Source of the DNA: SHXR01 sp046160305
Lineage (GTDB): Bacteria > Pseudomonadota > Gammaproteobacteria > Burkholderiales > SG8-39
Assembly: GCA_046160305.1 (NCBI GenBank)
Contig: JBJXGX010000025.1
Coordinates: 13,121-77,120, forward strand
DNA length: 64,000 nt
Direction: 5' to 3'
The notes beneath the pieces were generated by a model. It was given only the letters and a program-made list of their open reading frames with translations. It had not been told where the DNA came from and did no database searches. This document shows, piece by piece, positions 7,973 to 17,703 of this stretch. The translations under genes and the position numbers were made by a program. Numbering within the stretch: the stretch's first letter is position 1; every line of letters begins with the position of its first letter.

Positions 7973-8911
7973 CTAGCGCCACGCGGTTCGACGTAGCGCA
8001 ACGCCATGTGCACCGTGCGTCCACGCCGTTTCAAGATAGGCGCGCGCCAGACCACCTGATGCGAATACCGGTAACGAGTAGTCCTCGATCAGGCGCGAGA
8101 ATCGCTGCCATCCCATAGGCGCCCGGGAAGAGCCTGGCGAGCCTTCGACGACCGGTCCAAGCACGACGAAATCAAGTGCCAGTTGCGCTGCCTTGGCGAG
8201 TTCACCTTCGTCATGGCACGTCGCCGCGACCCACGCGAATGGAGGACGGCCCTCCAGTTGCGCAAGCTGCTGTGCCGACAGGTGAAGACCGTCGGCGCCG
8301 ATCTCCTGCGCCACTTGAATGTCACCGTACACGAGCAATCGCGCCCCGTTTGCCCGACACAGCGCGACAACCTTATGCCCTAATGTCCGCAACTCCTCTC
8401 TGTTCGCGAACGCCTCTCGAAGTTGAACGAGCCGCAGCCCGCGCGCGAGGCGACGCTCGAGGATCTTCAAGAACGATTGCTCGCCCACTTCACCGGCGTT
8501 GGAAATTGCGTACTCGGGTGCAATTTCGAGCGCACGCAGGAGCGGGGTGTTCGCAGGCAACATGGGCGCGAGCGTTATTCGCTCGGGGATCTGCCACTCG
8601 AGCGCCTGATGCTCCCGCGCTTGCATCGTGCCTTCCCATGAGGTGACACGATAGAAAAAAATTCGAACCGTTGCATGCGGATAGGTGAACACCTGCGTGA
8701 GCCACGGATAGGCGCAGGTGACGCGGATTCCAAGTTCTTCGGCCAGCTCGCGATCGAGTGCCATCCTCGGCGATTCACCCTGTTCAACCTTCCCACCGGG
8801 GAATTCCCAGTACCCGGCATACACTTTCTTCAGAGGACGTTGCGCGAGAAGAATCTGCCCATCGCTTCCGATCAGGACACCGGCCGCAACATCGACCGCA
8901 CCGTCGGTCAT
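7973..8911 (-). CDS. Nudix hydrolase fused to a ThiE-like domain
   Basis: 312 residues. The N-terminal half is a MutT-type Nudix domain with an intact Nudix box at about 39-61 (GGKVEQGESP then RELAEELGI), expected to hydrolyse oxidised nucleotides. The C-terminal half (about 145-310) is a thiamine-phosphate-synthase-like TIM barrel: ADGLHLSA, VLGPV and FASGGL are recognisable. The usual ThiE lysine (QxRxK) and INDR motifs are replaced by QLREAF and LVYGD, so ThiE catalysis is doubtful. Such fusions are common in beta- and gammaproteobacteria. The start at 8911 overlaps the ATPase stop (ATGA), indicating translational coupling. Confidence 0.9.
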   Translation of the reverse strand: MTDGAVDVAAGVLIGSDGQILLAQRPLKKVYAGYWEFPGGKVEQGESPRMALDRELAEELGIRVTCAYPWLTQVFTYPHATVRIFFYRVTSWEGTMQAREHQALEWQIPERITLAPMLPANTPLLRALEIAPEYAISNAGEVGEQSFLKILERRLARGLRLVQLREAFANREELRTLGHKVVALCRANGARLLVYGDIQVAQEIGADGLHLSAQQLAQLEGRPPFAWVAATCHDEGELAKAAQLALDFVVLGPVVEGSPGSSRAPMGWQRFSRLIEDYSLPVFASGGLARAYLETAWTHGAHGVALRRTAWR

Positions 8912-9801
8912 CGTGCGCGTTCTTTGCGCTTCGCGGCGTTGGCGTGCCGGCCGGCCCAGTCTTGCGCGAAGTGCCATGCGACGCGACCGCTACGGGATCC
9001 GCGTTGCATCGACCATTGCAGCGCTTCTTCCCGCGCATTCGCGATGGTCTTCGCATCACACCCGAAATGCCCGAGCCAGTGCGAGACGATGTCCAGATAC
9101 TCGTCCTGATCGAACGGATAGAACGATACCCACAATCCGAAGCGTTCCGACAGTGAAATCTTTTCCTCGCTGGTCTCGCCCGGATGCAACTCGTCACCGA
9201 CATGTTTGAATTCGAGATTTTCCTGCATGTACTCCGGCATCAGGTGCCGTCGATTCGATGTCGCGTAGACCAGCACATTGGCCGAAGTCGCCGAAATGGA
9301 TCCGTCCAGCACGACTTTGAGTGCCTTGTAACCGGGATCAGATCCTTCAAACGAAAGATCGTCGCAGTAGACAATGTAGCGCTCGGCCCGTTGAGCGACG
9401 ATGTCGACGATCTCAGGCAGGTCAACGAGTTCGTTTTTGTCGACTTCAATGAGGCGCAAACCATGCCGCGCATAGCGATTGAGGAGCGCCTTGATCAACG
9501 ACGATTTACCGGTGCCCCGAGCACCCGTGAGCAGAACGTTGTTGGCGGGACGCCCCTCGACGAACTGCTTGGTGTTCTGTTCGATGATCTGCTTTTGCCG
9601 ATCGATGTCACGCAGATCGCTCAGTGCGATTCGATGAACATTGCTGACCGGATGCAGATAGCCGCGGCCGCCGCGATGCCGCCATCTAAACGCGGTTGAT
9701 GATTTCCAGTCCGCGGTGGGAACAGCAGGCGGCAGCACTGCCTCGACCCGCTCGAGAATGCGTTCGACACGCGCGATCAGATTGGAATAGTCGGACGACA
9801 T
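8908..9801 (-). CDS. DUF815 family AAA+ ATPase
   Basis: 297 residues. Walker A is GARGTGKSS at about 93-101 and the Walker B-like stretch is YIVYCDDLSF at about 142-151. Adjacent segments (VYATSNRRHLMPE and SLSERFGLWVSFYPF) are typical of DUF815 ATPases. The cellular function is unknown. The ATG at 9801 begins the conserved part; the open frame reaches back to 9927 inside argJ but without conservation. It lies between argJ and the Nudix/ThiE-like gene on the same strand and overlaps the latter by ATGA. Confidence 0.88.
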   Translation of the reverse strand: MSSDYSNLIARVERILERVEAVLPPAVPTADWKSSTAFRWRHRGGRGYLHPVSNVHRIALSDLRDIDRQKQIIEQNTKQFVEGRPANNVLLTGARGTGKSSLIKALLNRYARHGLRLIEVDKNELVDLPEIVDIVAQRAERYIVYCDDLSFEGSDPGYKALKVVLDGSISATSANVLVYATSNRRHLMPEYMQENLEFKHVGDELHPGETSEEKISLSERFGLWVSFYPFDQDEYLDIVSHWLGHFGCDAKTIANAREEALQWSMQRGSRSGRVAWHFAQDWAGRHANAAKRKERAR

Positions 9802-9841
9802 GGAACCGGTTGCCTCGGGGAATGCCGCCGCGCCGGGCGCC

Positions 9842-11071
9842 TCAGGTGCGGTACTCGGCGTTGATCTTGACGTAGTCGTAGGAAAAATCGCAAGTCCAGA
9901 CGCGGGTACTCGCTCCCCCGCGACCAAGGTCGACGCGAATCGTGATCTCGGCAGGCTTCATCGCGGCCGCGCCTTGGGCTTCGTCGTAGCTCGCCGCCCG
10001 ACCGCCGCGTTCGACGACCTTCACGTTCCCGATGTAAAGATCGATACGCGAGGTATCGAGGTCGGTGATCCCGGCATTACCGATCGCCATGATGAGCCGG
10101 CCAAGATTGGGGTCGGAGGCGAAGAACGCCGTCTTCACCAGCGGCGAATGCGCGATCGCCTTGGCGACGCGTGCGGCTTCTGCTTCGGATGCCGCAGCGC
10201 CGACCTCGACAGTAATGAACTTAGTCGCGCCCTCACCGTCTCGCGCAATCGACTGCGCGAGTACGACTGCGATGTCGGTGATCGCACTCTTGAGCTGTCG
10301 ATAGGTTGTCGTGTCACGCCCTGAGATCGGCGCCGCCTCCGATCTGCCGGTGGCAATCAGGACGAAGGAATCGTTGGTGGACGTGTCGCCATCGACCGTT
10401 ACGCGGTTGAACGAAACATCCGCGACTTCACGTACAAGGTCGCGAAGGACAGTGCCAGCGATCGACGCGTCGGTCGCGATGAAAGAGAGCATCGTCGCCA
10501 TGTTTGGCTGCAGCATGCCAACACCCTTGGCCATGCCGGTGACGACAATCCGCTTGCCATCGATCTGAACGATGCGCGATACAGCCTTCGCGACCGTGTC
10601 GGTGGTCATGATGGCTTCGGCCGCCGCCGCCCATCCGTTCTCGCTTAACGTGGCGAAGCATTGCGGTAGTGCGGCCTCGATTCGATCGACCGGCAGTTGT
10701 TCGAGAATCACGCCGGTCGAAAACGGGAGCACCTTCGCCGCAGCGCAGTCGATACGGGATGCAACGAGCGCGCAACTTCGATTCGCGGCCTGAAGCCCCG
10801 CTTCGCCCGTACCGCAATTGGCATTCCCTGCGTTCACGATCAACGCGCGGATCTCGTTGGATTCGGCGAGGTGCCGCCGGCACAACTGCACCGGAGCGGC
10901 CGCAAAGCTGTTTTGGGTGAAAACACCCGCGACCTTCGACCCGGCGGCAAGCCGCATCAGCATGAGATCGGGGCGGCCCTGCTTCCGAATGCCGGCTCGC
11001 GCAGTACCGAGCTCGACGCCAGCCACCGGAATGAGCTCGGCCGGAACGGGGGAAACGAGATTGACGGCCAT
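9842..11071 (-). CDS. argJ: Bifunctional glutamate N-acetyltransferase / N-acetylglutamate synthase ArgJ
   Basis: 409 residues. The self-cleavage site is in the PNMATML motif at about 189-195; Thr193 becomes the N-terminal nucleophile of the beta chain. The alpha chain carries NAGNAN and the beta chain GDTSTND and the DGEGATKF element, all standard. ArgJ transfers the acetyl group from N-acetylornithine to glutamate, and possibly also uses acetyl-CoA, in cyclic arginine synthesis. ATG 11071 matches the family start (MAVNL). It lies 31 bp after secA on the same strand, a common betaproteobacterial order. Confidence 0.95.
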   Translation of the reverse strand: MAVNLVSPVPAELIPVAGVELGTARAGIRKQGRPDLMLMRLAAGSKVAGVFTQNSFAAAPVQLCRRHLAESNEIRALIVNAGNANCGTGEAGLQAANRSCALVASRIDCAAAKVLPFSTGVILEQLPVDRIEAALPQCFATLSENGWAAAAEAIMTTDTVAKAVSRIVQIDGKRIVVTGMAKGVGMLQPNMATMLSFIATDASIAGTVLRDLVREVADVSFNRVTVDGDTSTNDSFVLIATGRSEAAPISGRDTTTYRQLKSAITDIAVVLAQSIARDGEGATKFITVEVGAAASEAEAARVAKAIAHSPLVKTAFFASDPNLGRLIMAIGNAGITDLDTSRIDLYIGNVKVVERGGRAASYDEAQGAAAMKPAEITIRVDLGRGGASTRVWTCDFSYDYVKINAEYRT

Positions 11072-11102
11072 CGTAGTGATTCTCTTTGAACCGATCGACC
11101 CG

Positions 11103-13871
11103 CTAGGAAAGCTTGCCGTGGCAGTGTTTGTATTTCTTGCCCGATCCGCAGGGACATGCGTCGTTGCGTCCGACCTTGCCAATGGCCTTTACGAAAGGCA
11201 TGGCCTTCGGCTTGTCGCTGGTGGTCGCGGCTTCGGCGAGCGCTTCGTCATAGTCGGCGTGGTGATACTGGACATTCGACACCTGCTCGACCTGCTGCTC
11301 GGCCTGCTGGACTTGTTCCTGGGTTTGCACCTGCACCCGCATGAGCGTCCGGGTGACGTGGAGCTTGACGGTTTCGAGAAGGGTCCCGAACAGATCGAAG
11401 CCCTCACGCTTGTATTCCTGACGCGGGTTCTTCTGGGCGTAGCCACGCAGGTGAATGCCCTGCCGGAGATGATCGAGCGAGGATAGATGCTCCCGCCATT
11501 CATGATCGATCACCGTGAGCAGGATCAGCCGTTGGTACTGGCTGAGCGCGTCCGGAGGCGCTGGCGCAATGCGCTCCTGATAGGCCTTTTCGACCGCCTC
11601 GGTCAAGGTCGCGAGCAGCTTCTCGTCGTCCATCCCCTGCTCGGCGAGCGGGCGCACCGGGACTTCCACCGCGAGCTCGGCATGAATGACTTTTTTCAGA
11701 CCGTCCAGATCCCACTGCTCTTCCACGCTTTCGGCGGGCACATGGGCGCGAAACAAATCATGGAGCACACCGACGCGAAGATCCTTGACCTGCTCGGCGA
11801 GTTCTTCTGGACCGCCGACGAGGATCTTGTTCCGCAGCTCGTAGATGATCTTGCGCTGCTCATTCGCGACATTGTCGTATTCGAGGAGTTGTTTGCGGAT
11901 GTCGAAATTGTGCGCCTCGACCTTGCGCTGGGCCGATTCGATCGACCGGGTCACGATGCCCGCCTCGATCGGCTCGCCCTCCGGCATCTTCAGCATTTGC
12001 ATGATCGAATTAATTCGATCGCCCGCGAAGATGCGTAACAGCGGATCCTCGAGCGAAAGAAAAAACCGGCTCGAACCCGGATCGCCCTGTCGCCCTGATC
12101 GACCTCGCAATTGGTTGTCGATACGCCGGGATTCATGTCGCTCGGTCCCGATGATGTGCAGACCGCCCGCCTTCACCACCTGATCGTGCAGCGACTGCCA
12201 CTCTCCGTGAAGCTTGGCGACACCCACCTCCTTGGCGGCGGGATCGATACTCGCGTCGGCCTCGAGGTGCTCGACCTGCTTCTCGACATTGCCACCCAGT
12301 ACGATGTCAGTGCCGCGCCCTGCCATGTTGGTCGCGATGGTGATTACTTTTGGACGACCGGCCTGCGCGACGATTTGCGCCTCGGAAGCATGCTGCTTCG
12401 CGTTCAACACCTGATGCGGCAAGTTTTCCTTCTTCAAGAGGCGCGCGTACATCTCGGAGGCCTCGACCGAAGTGGTCCCCACCAATACCGGCTGGCCCCG
12501 CTCCGCGCAGTCTTTTATTTCGGCGACTACGGCCGCGTACTTTTCAGCGTTGGTGCGAAAGACCTGATCGAGCCGGTCCTGCCTAATCATATTCATGTGG
12601 GTCGGGACGATGACCGTTTCCAGGCCATAGATTTCCTGGAACTCATAGGCCTCGGTATCCGCCGTGCCCGTCATGCCGGCGAGCTTGTCGTACATGCGGA
12701 AGAAATTCTGGAACGTAATCGACGCCAAGGTCTGATTCTCATTCTGGATCGAGACGTGCTCCTTCGCTTCGACGGCCTGATGGAGCCCATCCGACCAGCG
12801 CCGCCCGGGCATCAGGCGTCCGGTGAATTCGTCGACAATGACGACCTCGTCGTTCTGGACGACGTAAGCCTTGTCGCGGAAGTAAAGATGATGCGCCCGC
12901 AATGCGCAGTAGAGATGATGCATGAGGTTGATGTTGGCGGGCTCATAGAGGCTCGAGCCTTCGGCAAGCAGTCCGGCGCGTGCGAGCAGACCTTCCGCGT
13001 GCTCATGACCATCCTCGGTAAGTAGAACCGTATGGTTCTTCTCGTCCACCATGAAGTCGCCGGGGTCCCCTTCTTTCGGGCAGCGCTTCATCATCGGCGC
13101 AACCTCGTTGATCCGGGTGTACACCTCGGTTCGATCCTCAGCCTGCCCCGAAATGATGAGCGGGGTGCGCGCTTCGTCGATCAGGATGGAATCGACCTCG
13201 TCCACAATCGCGAAATAGAGTCCGCGTTTCTGAATCCGCTCACCGGACTCCATGACCATGTTGTCGCGGAGATAGTCGAACCCGAACTCGTTATTGGTTC
13301 CGTAGGTGATGTCCGAACCGTAGGCCGCCTGTTTCTCTTCGCGGGGAATCTGGGAGAGATTGACGCCTACCGTAAGCCCCAGAAAGCGATAGATCTTGCC
13401 CATCCAGTCGGCGTCGCGACTCGCGAGATAGTCGTTTACCGTGACGATGTGAACCCCCCGTCCCGTCAACGCATTCAGGTAGGCGGGAAGCGTGGCGACG
13501 AGCGTCTTGCCCTCGCCGGTGCGCATTTCCGCGATCTTGTTCTGATGCAAGACCATGCCGCCGATCAACTGCACGTCGAAATGGCGCATGTGCAAGCTTC
13601 GCTTGGCGGCCTCGCGCACAATCGCGAAAGCCTCGGGCAGCAGCTCTTCCAATACAGCCGCCTCGACCTTGCGCTTGTCTTCATCGGCGGCCGCGGAAAC
13701 CTTCGACGCGAGCCGCTCCTTGAGTTCGGCCGTCTTGCCGGCGAACGCGCTATCCGCAAGCGCCGCCATTTGCGGCTCAAGAGCGTTGATCAGGCGTACG
13801 TTACGTGCGTACTGTTTGAGGAGTCGATCGTTCCGACTCCCGAATATCTTCGTGAGAACCGTGGAAAACAT
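11103..13871 (-). CDS. secA: Preprotein translocase ATPase SecA
   Basis: 922 residues, full length. Walker A (MRTGEGKTLV, about 116-125), the DEAD-type segment VDEVDSILIDEARTPL and the second nucleotide-binding domain with TNMAGRGTDIVLGGNV and the RGRSGRQGDPG arginine-finger motif are all present. The C-terminus ends in the zinc-binding SecB/lipid-contact tail (CPCGSGKKYKHCHG, about 906-919). SecA drives post-translational export through SecYEG. It is followed by argJ and preceded by an M23 peptidase gene, the usual neighbourhood near lpxC/ftsZ. Confidence 0.98.
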   Translation of the reverse strand: MFSTVLTKIFGSRNDRLLKQYARNVRLINALEPQMAALADSAFAGKTAELKERLASKVSAAADEDKRKVEAAVLEELLPEAFAIVREAAKRSLHMRHFDVQLIGGMVLHQNKIAEMRTGEGKTLVATLPAYLNALTGRGVHIVTVNDYLASRDADWMGKIYRFLGLTVGVNLSQIPREEKQAAYGSDITYGTNNEFGFDYLRDNMVMESGERIQKRGLYFAIVDEVDSILIDEARTPLIISGQAEDRTEVYTRINEVAPMMKRCPKEGDPGDFMVDEKNHTVLLTEDGHEHAEGLLARAGLLAEGSSLYEPANINLMHHLYCALRAHHLYFRDKAYVVQNDEVVIVDEFTGRLMPGRRWSDGLHQAVEAKEHVSIQNENQTLASITFQNFFRMYDKLAGMTGTADTEAYEFQEIYGLETVIVPTHMNMIRQDRLDQVFRTNAEKYAAVVAEIKDCAERGQPVLVGTTSVEASEMYARLLKKENLPHQVLNAKQHASEAQIVAQAGRPKVITIATNMAGRGTDIVLGGNVEKQVEHLEADASIDPAAKEVGVAKLHGEWQSLHDQVVKAGGLHIIGTERHESRRIDNQLRGRSGRQGDPGSSRFFLSLEDPLLRIFAGDRINSIMQMLKMPEGEPIEAGIVTRSIESAQRKVEAHNFDIRKQLLEYDNVANEQRKIIYELRNKILVGGPEELAEQVKDLRVGVLHDLFRAHVPAESVEEQWDLDGLKKVIHAELAVEVPVRPLAEQGMDDEKLLATLTEAVEKAYQERIAPAPPDALSQYQRLILLTVIDHEWREHLSSLDHLRQGIHLRGYAQKNPRQEYKREGFDLFGTLLETVKLHVTRTLMRVQVQTQEQVQQAEQQVEQVSNVQYHHADYDEALAEAATTSDKPKAMPFVKAIGKVGRNDACPCGSGKKYKHCHGKLS

Positions 13872-14092
13872 TGCAGGATTTGACTGACCGGGAGGTCTGG
13901 ATTCGTAAGGAGAGGGATCAGCCCATCAATGCAAGACGCAAGTTGCAGGACGCCACGCACGTGGCAAAGCGGCGCGCGGACTAGCCTCTCGCGCTGTTCG
14001 CCTTGGGATGTATCGCAGACAACACAATATGGTAACACGCAAGTGCCGATTCAATGACCGGCATGCGACGACGCCCCGAAGGGATTCGGGCG

Positions 14093-15022
14093 CTATTTCG
14101 ATGCGAGCACCGAGAGGAAGCGGGTCGGGTTTTGCGCAACACCGTCCTGACGAACCTCGAAGTGCAGATGCGGTCCGGTGGCGTGCCCAGTAGCGCCAAC
14201 GTCGGCGACCTTTTGACCACGCTTGACGACTTCACCCGTCTTGACGTGCAGGCGTGATGCATGGGCGTAGCGGGTGAGCAAGCCCTTGCCGTGATCGATC
14301 TCGACCATGAATCCGTAAGCCGGATCGCGCTCCGAAGTCACGACAATTCCGCCTGCGGCAGCAAGGATCGGGGTGCCGACCGGGGCGGCGAAATCGATTC
14401 CTTCGTGATGCGCGTTGTGTCCGTTGAAGGGGTCGATCCGCCATCCGAATCCGGAGACGGGGTACGGGGCATTGAGGGGCGCAGCCGAAGGAAGCAATGT
14501 CTTTCGTGCCCGATCGCGGACGAGGTCGTCTTCCAACACCCGCAACGAATCGCCGCGATGGTCCAGACGCAACGTCAACCGGTCGAGTTCACCCTGCAAT
14601 TCCTTCATCGAGAACTGCATCGATGTCTCGGCGGTCGGCGCGGCACCACCACGGCCGGGCGTCTCGCCGAACTTGAGGTCACGAGACGATTTTAGTCCCG
14701 CGAGCGACACCAACCGCTCACCGAGCGTGTCGAGGCGCGTGAGATGGGCCTGCATCTCGCCTAGTTTCACGGCGAGAGCATTAATGTTGTCCCGCACGAA
14801 TCCGTCGTGAACGCGTTTCTCGCGTTCGGCGAGCTGCGTAATCACTTGTTCGACCTCGGGAAGCCCAATGATCCAGACACTACGCAGCGCCGCATAGGAA
14901 AGCGAACCAGCCGCAACCAGCATCAGACAGGCGAGCAGCAGCCCCGTCAGGAAAACCTGTCGTGCTGTCAACGTCAGCGATCTCGCCTGTGCGAAGCGAT
15001 TAGAAACGATTATGATTTGCAC
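14093..15022 (-). CDS. Membrane-anchored M23 family metallopeptidase
   Basis: 309 residues. One membrane helix at about 20-45, a coiled-coil-like region (about 55-180) and a C-terminal LytM/M23 domain (about 195-300). Zinc and catalytic residues are visible in HHEGIDFAAPVGTPI and in HATGPHLHFEVR. It likely cleaves peptidoglycan cross-bridges or regulates amidases in the periplasm. GTG at 15022 was chosen because GGGGAGG lies about seven bases upstream; the frame continues further upstream without signal. It is divergent from dciA across 39 bp and lies just upstream of secA. Confidence 0.9.
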   Translation of the reverse strand: MQIIIVSNRFAQARSLTLTARQVFLTGLLLACLMLVAAGSLSYAALRSVWIIGLPEVEQVITQLAEREKRVHDGFVRDNINALAVKLGEMQAHLTRLDTLGERLVSLAGLKSSRDLKFGETPGRGGAAPTAETSMQFSMKELQGELDRLTLRLDHRGDSLRVLEDDLVRDRARKTLLPSAAPLNAPYPVSGFGWRIDPFNGHNAHHEGIDFAAPVGTPILAAAGGIVVTSERDPAYGFMVEIDHGKGLLTRYAHASRLHVKTGEVVKRGQKVADVGATGHATGPHLHFEVRQDGVAQNPTRFLSVLASK

Positions 15023-15061
15023 GAAACGCCTCCCCAAAGGGCCTCGAGCTCCACTGCAATA

Positions 15062-15499
15062 ATGAAGCGACTTCATTCCCTATCGGCACTTATCACGTCG
15101 GATAAACACCTTTCACGACTCTGCGAGAAAGCCGCTCTTCTCTCTTCCCTGCAACGTGCGGTAGATCGCGTAACGCCCACCGAACTGGCGGGTCGGTGCA
15201 CTGTTGCCAACGTAAGAGGGCAGACGCTTGTCATTCATGCAGCGACTAACGCCGCAGCTGCCCGACTGCGCCTGATGCTTCCTCGACTCCTCGCAACTGT
15301 CCAAGAATCGTCAAGGGATCTTAATGCGATAAAGGTCGAAGTGCAAATCCCGACATCAGCGACAAACGGCGCTGGACAACCGAGAAAAACCGTGCTAAGC
15401 GCCCACGCAAGTGATGCGCTTCGGAGCTTGGAAGCCCGACTTCCGGCCTCACGCCTGCGGGAAGCTGTCGGATCGCTCGCAAAAAAATCGCAACCATGA
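15062..15499 (+). CDS. dciA: DUF721 protein, DciA-type replicative helicase loader
   Basis: 145 residues. The N-terminal half contains the DUF721 pattern: a helical start, then VTPTELAGRCTVANVRGQTLVIHAATNAAAARLR, given here as separate recognisable pieces (ELAGRC, LVIHAATNAAAAR). DciA is the ancestral bacterial loader of the DnaB helicase; the C-terminal tail is low-complexity as usual. ATG 15062 starts the conserved region; longer in-frame starts overlap the divergent peptidase gene and are rejected. Position between secA/M23 and lpxC is typical for betaproteobacteria. Confidence 0.82.
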   Translation: MKRLHSLSALITSDKHLSRLCEKAALLSSLQRAVDRVTPTELAGRCTVANVRGQTLVIHAATNAAAARLRLMLPRLLATVQESSRDLNAIKVEVQIPTSATNGAGQPRKTVLSAHASDALRSLEARLPASRLREAVGSLAKKSQP

Positions 15500-15579
15500 T
15501 TTCAGCCCATGACGGGCATGCATTTCCACGCGCCACGGACGCGAACTACCGTTCGTCGGCTCCCCGGCAGGACTGATCA

Positions 15580-16449
15580 TCACTTCACATTGGTTTCGAG
15601 TTTCGCGACGAAATCACCGAGAAGGCGATTGAAGCGATCCGCATCATCGACGAATAAGGCATGTCCGGCATCGGCGAACACTTCAAGCCGGGCGTTTGAG
15701 TGTTTTCTTGCGAGGTTGCGGCCCTGTCCAACCCACGTGGGCGTAACGACATAAAGAATCGGCCGCGAGGTCGAATAGATCGCGTCACGCCAATAGGTAC
15801 GCGGATACGGATACGAGAGCAACTCCACGGCTGCCGCGAGCGGTGTCCGCAACGACGAATCCACGACGCGCGCGTAATAGGCATCAGACTGCGGTCGCTT
15901 GTACATTGCTCGCACGAACGATCGCGTGGTCGCCGTGCGATTCTTCTTCAACGCACCGACAAAATCGAACTTCGACTCCGGTGGCGGTTCCTCACCGATC
16001 GAGTTGTCGATCAGGACCAGCGCGCCGATTTTCCCATCACCATGTTGGCGAATGTAGGCGAGCGAATCGAGCACGCCAAGCGACCAGCCGACGAGCACGA
16101 CATTCGAATCACCAAGATCCGCAATGAGCTCGGCGATATCTCTTGCCCGTCGGTCGGGATGGTGCCCGGATGCGGCGATCTCCGAGGTTCCTTGTGATCG
16201 CGGATCGAATGCGATGACCCGGTAGTCGTTGCTCAATACGCGAATCTGCGGCGTGAAGATCCACGCCGGCATGGTCCAACCCGGTATGAATACAATGGTC
16301 CGACCACGACCCGATTCGACGTAATGAAGGCGAACGCCGTCGCTTGCAACAAAGTATCGATCGGTACCGGATTCGGCAGCTTGCACCTTGCAACTCATCG
16401 CGCAAACCGCGAGAAACGCGGCGACCCAGGCAACGATGCTCGAACGCAG
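15580..16449 (-). CDS. Exported alpha/beta hydrolase
   Basis: About 289 residues. A hydrophobic signal-like segment (SIVAWVAAFLAVCAMSCKVQA) precedes an alpha/beta hydrolase fold: oxyanion motif GWT, nucleophile elbow VGWSLGVLDS, an acid after strand 7 and the final ADAGHALFVDD histidine region. Substrate unknown. The start is unclear: CTG 16449 keeps the whole signal peptide, ATG 16398 removes it, and the open frame continues to 16608, but that extension overlaps the 58-residue gene upstream. No clear ribosome binding site decides between them. Confidence 0.8.
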   Translation of the reverse strand: MRSSIVAWVAAFLAVCAMSCKVQAAESGTDRYFVASDGVRLHYVESGRGRTIVFIPGWTMPAWIFTPQIRVLSNDYRVIAFDPRSQGTSEIAASGHHPDRRARDIAELIADLGDSNVVLVGWSLGVLDSLAYIRQHGDGKIGALVLIDNSIGEEPPPESKFDFVGALKKNRTATTRSFVRAMYKRPQSDAYYARVVDSSLRTPLAAAVELLSYPYPRTYWRDAIYSTSRPILYVVTPTWVGQGRNLARKHSNARLEVFADAGHALFVDDADRFNRLLGDFVAKLETNVK

Positions 16450-16523
16450 TGGGCCCGGCGTTCGGCATGAGGATTTAATCGAGGCTCGATCAAGGCACGG
16501 ATCCGTCCCGTGGAGGGCCGGCG

Positions 16524-16700
16524 TCAGAGCACCTTTTCGAGAATCAGGATGCCGAAAAACACGACACCCGCCAGCACTGTGAGCTGCATTACACGGTAAG
16601 CAAACCATAGGTAGCGATTGTCACGCGTGAAGAGCCACATGATGACAGCGACCGCCAGGGCAATGAGGACAATGACCCCGACAATGCGAGCAACGATCAT
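16524..16700 (-). CDS. 58-residue membrane protein downstream of lpxC
   Basis: Below the usual size cut-off, so easy to miss. It reads as 58 residues: a first helix (about 2-24, IVARIVGVIVLIALAVAVI), a short polar turn with FTRDNRYLWF, then a second helix (about 38-57) ending in ILEKVL. This is a plausible two-helix inner membrane protein. It lies 88 bp beyond lpxC on the same strand, so it is probably the last gene of that transcript. The family is not recognised. The ribosome binding site is weak, which limits confidence. Confidence 0.6.
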   Translation of the reverse strand: MIVARIVGVIVLIALAVAVIMWLFTRDNRYLWFAYRVMQLTVLAGVVFFGILILEKVL

Positions 16701-16788
16701 CGCCGTGCTCGAGCGCTAGGGACACACGATAGGAGTGTCCAAGGACGCAGCGGACAACACGTCGACAACGGCTTGATGAACTGGCCGA

Positions 16789-17703
16789 TCACGCTGGCTT
16801 CAGGTACCAGTCGAGAACAGATCGTGGCGCCTCTTCCGCCCGATCGAACGAGACGATCTGGTGGGTCGCCTCATCGGACAAAACGGCCCGGAGGAGCTTG
16901 TTGTTCAATTCATGCCCGGATTTATGCGCGGCGAAAGCGCCAATGATCGGGAAGCCCACAAGATACAAGTCGCCGATTGCATCGAGGACCTTGTGCTTGA
17001 CGAATTCGTCGGCGTAGCGAAGTCCCTCGGCGTTCAAAACGCGATATTCATCGACGACCACCGCGTTATCGAGACTCCCGCCTTGAATGAGCCCGATATC
17101 GCGCAATGCCTCGACTTCCTGAACGAACCCAAAGGTACGCGCCCGCGCAATGTCGCGCGAATACGACACTTCCGCCAAGTCGATCGTCAGCGATTGCGCC
17201 GTGCGTTCGACAGCGGGATGGTCGAACTGGATGGAAAAAGTGAGCTTGAATCCATCGAAGGGTTCGAGGCGGGCCCATTTGTCACCATCAGTGACTTCGA
17301 CGGGCTGCGTGATCCGCATGAACCGTTTCGGCGCGGACTGCTCTTCAATTCCAGCCGACTGCAGCAAGTACACGAATGTGCTCGCGCTGCCGTCCATGAT
17401 CGGGACTTCCGGTCCGTTGAGATCCACCAGAACATTGTCGACGCCAAGCCCTGCCAGGGCGGACATCAGATGCTCGACGGTGGAGACCTTCGCGTTGCCT
17501 GCGACCAGCGCACTGCATAGGCGCGTGTCGGTCACCGCCATTGCATCAACCTTGATATCCGGGGAGCGGGGCAGATCCAGGCGGCGAAACACAACGCCAG
17601 TACCCGTTGGCGCAGGACGTAGCGTGATCGTGACCTTGGCGCCACTATGCAATCCGACGCCCGTGGCCGTCACCGGAGTCTTCAGTGTTCGTTGGCGAAC
17701 CAT
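16789..17703 (-). CDS. lpxC: UDP-3-O-acyl-N-acetylglucosamine deacetylase LpxC
   Basis: 304 residues, the normal length. Zinc and catalytic motifs are present: HLMSALAGLGVDN (first zinc histidine), HKVLDAIGDLYL and HKSGHELNNKLL. LpxC catalyses the committed step of lipid A synthesis. It lies downstream of ftsZ, as in most Gram-negative dcw clusters, separated by a 205-bp gap that contains a strong hairpin. Confidence 0.97.
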   Translation of the reverse strand: MVRQRTLKTPVTATGVGLHSGAKVTITLRPAPTGTGVVFRRLDLPRSPDIKVDAMAVTDTRLCSALVAGNAKVSTVEHLMSALAGLGVDNVLVDLNGPEVPIMDGSASTFVYLLQSAGIEEQSAPKRFMRITQPVEVTDGDKWARLEPFDGFKLTFSIQFDHPAVERTAQSLTIDLAEVSYSRDIARARTFGFVQEVEALRDIGLIQGGSLDNAVVVDEYRVLNAEGLRYADEFVKHKVLDAIGDLYLVGFPIIGAFAAHKSGHELNNKLLRAVLSDEATHQIVSFDRAEEAPRSVLDWYLKPA

